A stretch of DNA of 64,000 nt from Channallabes apus. Lineage: Eukaryota > Chordata > Actinopteri > Siluriformes > Clariidae. Shown piece after piece: positions 57,301 to 64,000 of this stretch. The DNA lies in NCBI GenBank assembly GCA_030522415.1, contig CM060113.1, positions 4,209,967-4,273,966 of the forward strand. Reading direction: 5' to 3'. Numbering within the stretch: position 1 is the stretch's first letter; each line of letters starts with the position of its first letter. The position numbers and the translations under genes were made by a program. The notes under the pieces were generated by a model, which saw only the letters and a list, made by a program, of their open reading frames with translations, searched no databases and was not told where the DNA came from.

Positions 57301-59018
57301 GTAGCATTGGCACTGAGTGAGGCCCCGCCTCCTCCATCCTGCGCTTGAACAGTGAAGGCCAAGCGGCCCACCTCCTCACGATCGAAGCTCCTCAGAGCAT
57401 ATACAGCACCATTGGATGGGTCGATGGTCACATAGGTGGAGATGGAGGCCCCTTGGACCGTGCTTTCCAGGATGGAGTAGGTTACTTGACCATTGGTGCC
57501 CAAATCTGGATCAGTGGCTGACACTGAAGTGAGATATGCACCAGGTGAGTTGTTCTCAGACTTAAAGATCTCATAGCGGCTCTTCTCGAAGCGAGGCGGG
57601 TTGTCGTTCTCATCCTGCACTTGCACAGTGAAATGTTTGATGGTAGACAGGCTAGGAGAACCCCTGTCTTCAGCAATCACCGTCAGGCTGTACTCAGAAC
57701 GCTTCTCACGGTCTAGAGAAACATTGGTCAGGATCATGTAATTGTTCTCGTAGCTTTTCTGGAGCCGGAAGTGTCCATGGCCGTGCAGTTTGCACGTCAC
57801 TTCTCCATTCAGACCAGAGTCACTGTCATCCACACGCACCAACGCGATGAAGGTGTCCACCGGTGCCGCCTCTGAGATGTAGGCCACCTCCTCCTTCCCC
57901 TGCGTCATCAGGTTGATATTAATTTTGGGCTTATTGTCATTTACATCCACCACTTTAACAATGATCTTGCAGTGGCCTGGAATTGAGTTGGGCCCCATGT
58001 CCTGTGCCTGGACATCAAGCTCATAGGACGAAGTGGTCTCATAGTCTACCTTCTTGATTAAAGTGATTTGTCCAGTTTCAGAATCGATCCTGAATGTCTC
58101 GAGAATCTTAAAGGACACGTGGCTGCTGAAGGAGTAGATGATCTTGCCGTTGGTTCCTTCATCCGGGTCTGTGGCGTTCAAATCCACCAGTAGCGTTCCA
58201 GGTGGAGAGTTCTCAGGAAGGCTGACAGAGTAGGCCTGCTGTTCAAACACTGGGCTGTTGTCATTGGAGTCCAGAACGTTGATTTTGAGAAGCGTCGACC
58301 CAGATCGTGGCGGTGAGCCCGAATCTGCTGCACTGAGGAGAAGTTGGAAATTAGATTGGCTCTCCCTGTCCAGCTCTCGTACAACAACCAGTTCGGCATA
58401 GCGGGCACCATCGGTACGGGTTCGGACGTCGATGCGGAAGAAGCCGTTTCGTTCTAGGGAGTAGGCATGGAGGGCGTTGTCACCCACATCCGGGTCAGAA
58501 GCAGCGTCCAGCGGAAGACGGGTCCCCACCGCGGCGCTCTCAGAAATCTCCACGGGCACAACCGAGCGGGCGAACCTGGGCGTGTGGTCATTCACGTCAA
58601 GCACCTCGACCTGGACACGGAACAGCTGGAGGTGATCAGTGGGCAGGATGACGACATCAAACTCGAGCGTGCAGTTCGGGTGGCTGCCGCACAGCGTCTC
58701 CCGGTCAATGCGCGAGCCCACACTGATCTCGCCGTCCTCCTCGCGCACGGCGATGAGCGGCGCGCTGCCGCCGGCGTGCATGGCGCGGAAGCGCGGCGAC
58801 ACCGAGCTCGGGAGGCGCGCCAGGGCACCCGCGGCGTCCTCGCGCAGCCTGCCGATCACCGTGCCGACGCGCTGCTCCTCCAGAACTTTGTACTTCAGGG
58901 ACTTACCGGGGGGGTCGCGCGTCACCGCGGCCGCCGGCGTCACCAGGAACCCGAGATGCAGGAGCGCGAGGAGGAGGGCGCGCGCAGCGGCTCCGGCGCG
59001 AGACTTCATCTGTGCCAT
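53581..59018 (-). CDS. pcdh18: Protocadherin-18 (delta-2 protocadherin), four coding exons
   Basis: Homophilic, calcium-dependent adhesion receptor of the plasma membrane, mainly neural. Joining 59018-56511, 56107-56019, 55647-55487 and 54311-53581 gives 1162 codons plus TAG, close to the ~1135 residues I recall for mammalian PCDH18. Predicted layout: signal peptide ~1-31; EC1-EC6 at ~38-148, 149-258, 259-365, 378-476, 477-587 and 595-695, with calcium-binding linkers DVNDHTP, DSNDNSP, DVNDNKP, DENDNPP and DENDNAP; membrane span ~710-734; cytoplasmic tail 735-1162. The tail has CM1 ([12 protein letters not shown], ~746-757), CM2 ([16 protein letters not shown], ~876-891), the WIRS-like FSTFGK (982-987) and the terminal [17 protein letters not shown]. 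Six EC repeats and absence of an RRVTF-type CM3 indicate delta-2; the N-terminal [12 protein letters not shown] and the C-terminus distinguish PCDH18 from PCDH10, 17 and 19. All intron phases agree. Whether this is the teleost a or b paralogue cannot be decided here. Confidence 0.96.
54312..55486 (-). other. pcdh18 intron 3, candidate conserved non-coding sequence
   Basis: Intron of 1175 bp. About 54420-55060 is free of recognisable repeats and rich in TAAT-type homeodomain cores (ATTAAT, TTTAAT, CTAATTAAAG). That look is typical of conserved enhancers in developmental genes. Around 55100-55180 a TGAGTTTGAATCTC string resembles a decayed tRNA-type B box and may be an old SINE. Conservation cannot be judged without alignment. 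Confidence 0.3.
55487..55647 (-). CDS. pcdh18: pcdh18 exon 3 (161 nt), CM2 block
   Basis: Encodes [20 protein letters not shown] and then [20 protein letters not shown] through LHP. The acceptor reads TTTATTTAG|G, the base that completes the split Arg codon of exon 2. The donor reads ATCCAG|GTAAAC and leaves one base of an Ala codon. The acidic, serine-rich CM2 block is the most conserved cytoplasmic part of the family. Introns 1, 2 and 3 are about 403, 371 and 1175 bp. Confidence 0.94.
56019..56107 (-). CDS. pcdh18: pcdh18 exon 2 (89 nt)
   Basis: Short cytoplasmic exon translating as [15 protein letters not shown]... through [13 protein letters not shown] plus two bases of an Arg codon. The acceptor is a pyrimidine-rich tract ending GCGATAG, followed by CAAG; the donor is ACAG|GTAACC. 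It enters in phase 0 and leaves in phase 2, matching exons 1 and 3. The first codon is Gln; I recall mammalian PCDH18 as reading directly VE-VSQLL, so a one-residue difference at this junction is likely. Confidence 0.93.
56511..59018 (-). CDS. pcdh18: pcdh18 exon 1: signal peptide, EC1-6, membrane span, CM1
   Basis: Single large exon of 836 codons, the usual arrangement in delta-protocadherins. The chosen ATG at 59018 (MAQMK) has A at -3 and G at +4 and lies at the position of the mammalian start. The frame stays open upstream to an ATG at 59120, but that stretch is mostly a poly-leucine tract encoded by an AAT/AAC microsatellite and is more likely 5' UTR. The exon ends after PPVE at a GAG|GTAAGAG donor (phase 0). 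Reading past it gives only an intronic CA-repeat translation. The 5' third is rich in CpG, as in a promoter-proximal CpG island. Confidence 0.95.
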
Positions 59019-59550
59019 GTTTCCAGCCAGGGAGAGGAACAACAACAACAATAACAATAATAATAATAATAATAATGCGTAATTCCAAGCCGGATCTGTA
59101 GTGTTACTTCCTCTTAACACCGCAGCATGTTAAATCCTTTCTGCACATCGTTCTGCATCGGTCAGATACCGAATAAAATAAATAAATAAAAATAAATAAA
59201 TACATAAATAAATACAAGTCCAAGGGTTTTAGTTTCCCCTCGGCGCGTTAAGTATTCCTCAGAGGAGACATCAGGAGCCGGAGATGCCGCGCTTCAGCCC
59301 CGACTCCAGCCGAATCCTACACACTACTACACCCGGACACTTTCTTTCCAGAGTGAGAAACTGTGCCGTGTGTGTGTGTGTGTGTCTGTGGGAGGCGCCT
59401 TGGAGAGAGAGAGAGAGTGTGTGTGTGTGTGTGTGTGTGTGTGCGCTCTTACGCGCCCTCTCGCCGTCTGCGACTCTGGCGCTCAGGCTGCAGCTCTGAA
59501 AAGCGCATACAAAAGCGCACATACACACACACATACTAACCCCCACCCCT
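59019..59550 (-). promoter_or_regulatory. pcdh18 5' UTR and probable core promoter region
   Basis: Sequence immediately upstream of the start codon. It holds AAT/AAC and AATA repeats (59039-59210), then a CpG-containing stretch (59240-59340) and TG/AG microsatellites (59369-59440). No convincing TATA box is seen at a useful position. The transcription start is probably in the CpG-containing part, but no TSS motif decides it. Confidence 0.35.
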
Positions 59551-60438
59551 TGGACTCACACACACTTTCCCTCAAACCTCGAAAAAAATCTCAGCCCCCC
59601 CCCCCCCCCTAATGGGGAAAGAAGAAAGAAAGAAAAGACAAAATGGAGAAGTGTGCTGCAACAGTGAGGCTGGGTTACAACAGTGCCATGATTAAGAACA
59701 AGAACAAGCTCCAAAAAAAAAAAAAACTTACTTTTTAGACAAAACACAGCAATCTTACTGTTTTTCGGTACTTTCTTTCTCTCTTTTAAACTTTTACTCT
59801 TTCTCTTTTACAATACACCTTGTATATATATATATATATGTGTGTGTGGGCTTTCATGGCTTGTTTACAACAGACTTTATGAGCTTGGTGACAATGAGGC
59901 CTTGACTTAAGTCGAGCTGCTGCATTAAACACACAGCGCTCACTTTTACAGTGTGTTTTATAGATTGTTATAAATGTGAGAGAATGATGATCTAACTGAA
60001 GACTATTCACATACACACACTCACACACACTCGAGCACATGCACTATGAGCGTGGAGAATTAGTGATGAAAAGGATTCTCCTGAACCCCCCCCCCCACCA
60101 CCACCCTCAACCCCCCAGCACTGAGTGAATGAATGCTCTTCTTCGCAAGGGTCAAGCTGCTGAGCATCTGTCTGATCTGATCTCTCCGAATTTTGCATCT
60201 TGTGGTAACATTTTATACTCAACTGCAAAATCCGGCGAACGTTTAAATACAGTGCATGCAGAGAAAAATTGAGGAGTTGAACGAACGAAGATTATCAACT
60301 TTCTTGAAAGAAGATAAAAAAAAAGAGAGAGAAAAGAAACCTAATCAAATGCGAAGAATAATGAACGTCATGGCATAAAAGTCTGGTCAGGAACAAACGC
60401 GTGTGTTAAAATGACAACTCAGCCAATTAAACCTACCT

Positions 60439-60494
<56 letters not shown>

Positions 60495-61050
60495 TTTTGT
60501 CAAGGCTGAGCTGTCAAAGTGTATTAAAGGCAGAATTTTTTAACATCAGCGTTTGGTGAATGCTGGTGAAAACTTCGGACATATGATGTGGGATGTACTG
60601 TGATTTTGGGGGTTTAGTTGTAGGGGGGAGTATTTGGGGGGGGGGGGTAGGTTGGGGTATACCATCTGGAGCTATGCAGGGCAATGCAGCTTGGACCAAA
60701 AACCATCTGTATTTCAGTCAGCATCCAGACGTGAGATAGACGGGAATATGTGATGCTTTTTACATAAGCTGGACTTTTATATAAAATGCTCTTATATGCA
60801 ATTACATAAAACGCATAAAAAGGAGGCAGTTCAGTACAATTCCGGATGGTTCAATGGAGTTCAGTGAAGCCGAGGTTAAGCAATGAATAAATAAATGAAC
60901 TAATTAAAAGTAAAATGTGAATTGATTTGGAAAGGCACTTGTCCTTCAGTGGTTAGTGAAAAACTAATCATAAGCAGCTAACTAGATTTTTTTATTTATT
61001 TAATTTATTTTAATACATTTTTAAAAGAAATATCGATGGACAAGTTATTA
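59551..61050. other. pcdh18 5' flank, microsatellites and homopolymers
   Basis: C-run at 59597-59609, AT run 59823-59839, (AT)n 60442-60492 and a G-run near 60636-60647. No coding frame supported. Confidence 0.6.
60442..60492. repeat. (AT)n microsatellite
   Basis: About 25 AT units. Confidence 0.96.
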
Positions 61051-61079
61051 GTTAATATCAAAGACCTTGCACCCTTCAT

Positions 61080-61690
61080 TTATCCCCATAGCCGAAATAG
61101 AGCCAGTTTCCTCCTTGGCTCACTATTTTAACTGACTTTTCAGGTACCATGTTTATCTAATCTCTACAGGAAGCGTAATTCCTTTTCCTGTTTCCACTTT
61201 CTGCTGATATGTTTTCTAGGCAATTTGTTATTTCCCTTTCAATCTGAGCGCTCTCTTTAAGACTTCTCATTACACACCGCCCAGGCAGGAAATAATACGT
61301 TGGTCTAAAGTCAAATAAAATCAAGATAATTGTGCTGAATTAGAAGCTTTTTCACACCAATTGGGAGTAAACCAGACAGCACGGGTGCAACTATTGGTGA
61401 AGTATTGTTGTTAATTGTTATCATTGTTCTAATTGGATGGTTTTAATGTAGCGCAGCAGGAAGTAAACAATACAAACTGCACCGCAATTCAAGGCACCAC
61501 ATGTACCATCACCGGCACCATCAGCAGATGTTTAATTGCACATGATGGTGTGGAGAGCAGCTAGTGTAGCAAAGGAGACTTCACAAATCAGTGCATTAGC
61601 ACACAACTGTTCCTGTTTCCTCTCCCTGGGTATCACTTTCACGATCGGCTAGCCTGGTCTGAGCCGAAATTCAGGACAGAGATAAGATAC
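61080..61690. other. Single-copy block upstream of pcdh18, candidate enhancer
   Basis: Repeat-free ~600 bases about 2.1-2.7 kb upstream of the start codon, with balanced composition between AT-rich flanks. Contains TGTTGTTAATTGTTATCATTG (SOX/homeodomain-like), CTAATTGGATGG and CAGATGTTTAATTGCAC (E-box beside a homeodomain core). Regulatory role inferred from texture and position only. Confidence 0.35.
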
Positions 61691-64000
61691 GTGCTTGGTA
61701 AGTTATCTCAGGGCACAACAGGGATGCCGAGGTTCAGTAAATAAAAGAATGTATATATTAATACATGAAAGGAAGCATAAAAAGGAAAAGCCAATATTAA
61801 TATACAGTAGCTTTCACAATTAAAATTATGACATTTTATTTAGTAGAAAAAATATGTAGACTTATTTGTTTATTTTTCTTATTTTTATATAATAAAAAAA
61901 CACCAGAAATTAAGAAGATTGCTAATAAATGCCTGAACCAAACTATACAGCAATAAAAAAAAGTAATATAAACATGCATAATAGGGGGGAAATGAATATA
62001 ATTACAAGCTCATATTGTATTTTTTACTTGAATTATATAAAAAAAAAGTCTAAACAAATACTTGGAAAAATAGCTCTAAAATACTTTAAGGACAGATGAA
62101 AAAAATAAATCATGAATAGTTTGCATTTCTGGATAAAGTTATATTTTGCAACAATTAAAGATTAATTTGTAAAAATAAATCACTACTTAAGGAAATACAA
62201 TCATGAATATTTGAACATGAAACAAAAAATTCCTTAAAATGGGACATTCTTTAAAAAAATACAGTAAAACAATAAAAAAATTGCATAATATAAAGTAAAT
62301 GTATGACTCTCATTACAGACATAACATTAAGTACTAAATCTGATGAAGGCTGTTAAAAATGTTCACCTTAATAATATTTATATTACTCAAAGTTTTTCAA
62401 GTATTAATTACAGATTTGCGTTGTTAAATCAAGGTTTAGGTTTAGATTTAAAAAAGGAAAATACCCTTAAATCAGCTTCACGAGGCAATAAAAATAGTCC
62501 AGGTACAGCATGAATACAGCAGAAGGTATATAAATAATATCTTTTATCTTCTTCTTCTTTTTTTTTAAAGGACTGAATAGCAATAAAACTGTAAAACAAA
62601 TAATGAAAATAAATGCCTGAACAAGAAGACCATAAAAATAAGTAAATGAATAAAAAAAAAAAAAAAGAAAAAACTTTCCAGTAAACGCATTTTTCTTGCT
62701 AATTACATAAGGGTAAGTGCATATGTCTGATGCAGGTAGTTAAGCAGTGCAGGTCTGCTCATAAATAAGATTTATATTGTGCTAAAATCCGGAGATAATT
62801 AAATAAGGACACTCTCATATTAAAATTCCTCTCATAGTCACGTGCCAAACTTTCCATCCAGTGTATTCGGCACAGTCAGGGCGCGTGTTCAAGCATAATC
62901 AAGTTATCAATGGACTCGTGCATGCGTTCTGTCTTTCTCTCTGTCCATCACCCTGTCTCTGTCTCTCGCTCTGTCTCTCTCTCTCTAAAACCCATTTCCA
63001 ATGTGTGAATCTTCACTCGAAGATGTAATGCCATTACAGCACTCTAATCCAATTTCATGCTCAAAGAAGTCCAAGTCTGCGTGTTTTTATTAAACTAACA
63101 CACACAATGCCGTGAAGATGTTTGATCGAGCGTGATCTGGTGTAAAATCTGTAAGGATTCAAGCAAGGTTGGATTTCGCTGGATTGCATTGAATTGAATC
63201 GTACACTAGGGACAAACTAAGGAGGCATCAATACCGTAAAAAAAAAAAATATATATATATAGAAGTATGAGTACAAGTACTAGCGTTTGGGGTTTTTTTT
63301 TGTTACTGTTGGTTTTCTTGATACTTGTTGAAACACATTTTGTAATGTAACTTGGTGTTAATCAGTCAGGGACATCATTTAGCTTTTGTGTTTCCTGTTC
63401 GTGTACAAGAAGTCTTCATAAAGTTCATCTTAAAGGCGGTGCATTCGCTAGCTAGCTTCGCCAACTTGACTAGCGTAAGCATCCAGCGGAAATGTTTACT
63501 TTCACACTGGAAAAGCACAGCTGCATAGAATGACTTTTTTTGTTCTTTTTTTTTTTTTTTATTGCTTCAAAGAAATCCCCAAAATATATAATAAACATAT
63601 TTTTACTCATTGTCCCCCATGAAAATCTGTTTTTTTTTTTTTATTATTTACTATCGATTATCTTTTCAAGCTAAGTTTTATGTTTACATTATTTTAAAGC
63701 TACCTGTAACATAGGATGATGCTCTAGTTCCTTCTCTTGATCTTTTCGTACCAGTTGCTACATTTTGCTTTGGTTTAAGTGCTCTCATTAACTATACTTT
63801 GATAGCCTGCGCGTATGCTATGCTGCAGAATGTTAGCTAGTGAAAATTTCTTCAAAATAATCTAAGTGATGTAGGATTTTCTATAGTAAGATGACAATAC
63901 ATACTGTACACACACACAGTATAATTATTAACCCTGTTTCTAGATATAGTTACGAGTATCCAATGGAAATTGTTTTCAAATGGTATAGTTAGGAAATGAT
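61691..64000. other. Intergenic AT-rich sequence
   Basis: Very AT-rich (61740-62700) with short A/T runs, a CT-rich tract at 62930-62985 and no gene. The window ends without another coding exon. Confidence 0.55.

Noticed and set aside
58467..59082. Plus-strand frames of 147 and 195 codons
   Set aside because: Antisense to the GC-rich 5' end of pcdh18 exon 1; composition follows the coding strand.
59019..59120. Start of Pcdh18 at the upstream ATG (59120)
   Set aside because: The extension is mainly poly-Leu from a microsatellite and breaks homology. The ATG at 59018 has a better context and matches the family start.
1..64000. CRISPR array, operon or other prokaryotic defence system
   Set aside because: Repeats are eukaryotic transposons, microsatellites and minisatellites; no array of identical repeats with unique spacers and no prokaryotic genes.

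Overview
The window is nuclear DNA from a ray-finned fish. The evidence is a split vertebrate gene with GT-AG introns, a high density of fish-type transposons (Tc1/mariner, RTE and L2 LINEs, tRNA-derived SINEs) and many CA/GA/AT microsatellites. The repeat mix suggests an otophysan-like teleost, but species cannot be fixed from sequence alone. No prokaryotic features (operons, CRISPR, RBS) are present.

The only complete host gene is on the minus strand at 53581-59018: pcdh18, a delta-2 protocadherin. Four coding exons (59018-56511, 56107-56019, 55647-55487, 54311-53581) join in frame to a predicted 1162-residue protein: signal peptide, six cadherin repeats, one membrane span and a long cytoplasmic tail. 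The tail carries the CM1 and CM2 blocks, a WIRS-like motif and the conserved C-terminus. Its 5' side (59.1-64 kb) is AT-rich and microsatellite-rich, with a possible conserved block near 61.1-61.6 kb. Intron 3 and several single-copy islands (23, 27, 38, 47, 50.4-50.9 kb) may be regulatory, which fits a developmental gene next to a gene-poor region.

The other ~53 kb is intergenic and built largely from layered repeats. 1-190: a short open frame at the window edge, possibly an exon. 2-8.7 kb: decayed Tc1-like relics, an inverted-repeat element (5.3-6.5 kb) and SINEs. 9.9-12.3 kb: a tandem array of ~180-bp units split by a SINE and by a 960-bp inverted-repeat element. 16.4-18.1 kb: an element rich in the palindromic TTGGSCCAA motif. 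20.8-22.2 kb: a Tc1 element with long terminal inverted repeats and a DD34E core. 24.3-25.4 kb: a Ty3/gypsy RNase H remnant and a GC-rich SINE. 31.0-36.2 kb: an RTE LINE with a perfect 17-bp target duplication, then an inverted second RTE copy interrupted by an L2 LINE. 39-50 kb: further Tc1, mariner, RTE and SINE copies.

The insertions give a readable relative chronology, since seven or so cases of one repeat cutting another are visible. I found no convincing new molecular system. The items most worth checking are the edge open frame, the nested tandem array, the TTGGSCCAA element, the RTE inverted pair and the single-copy islands around pcdh18.
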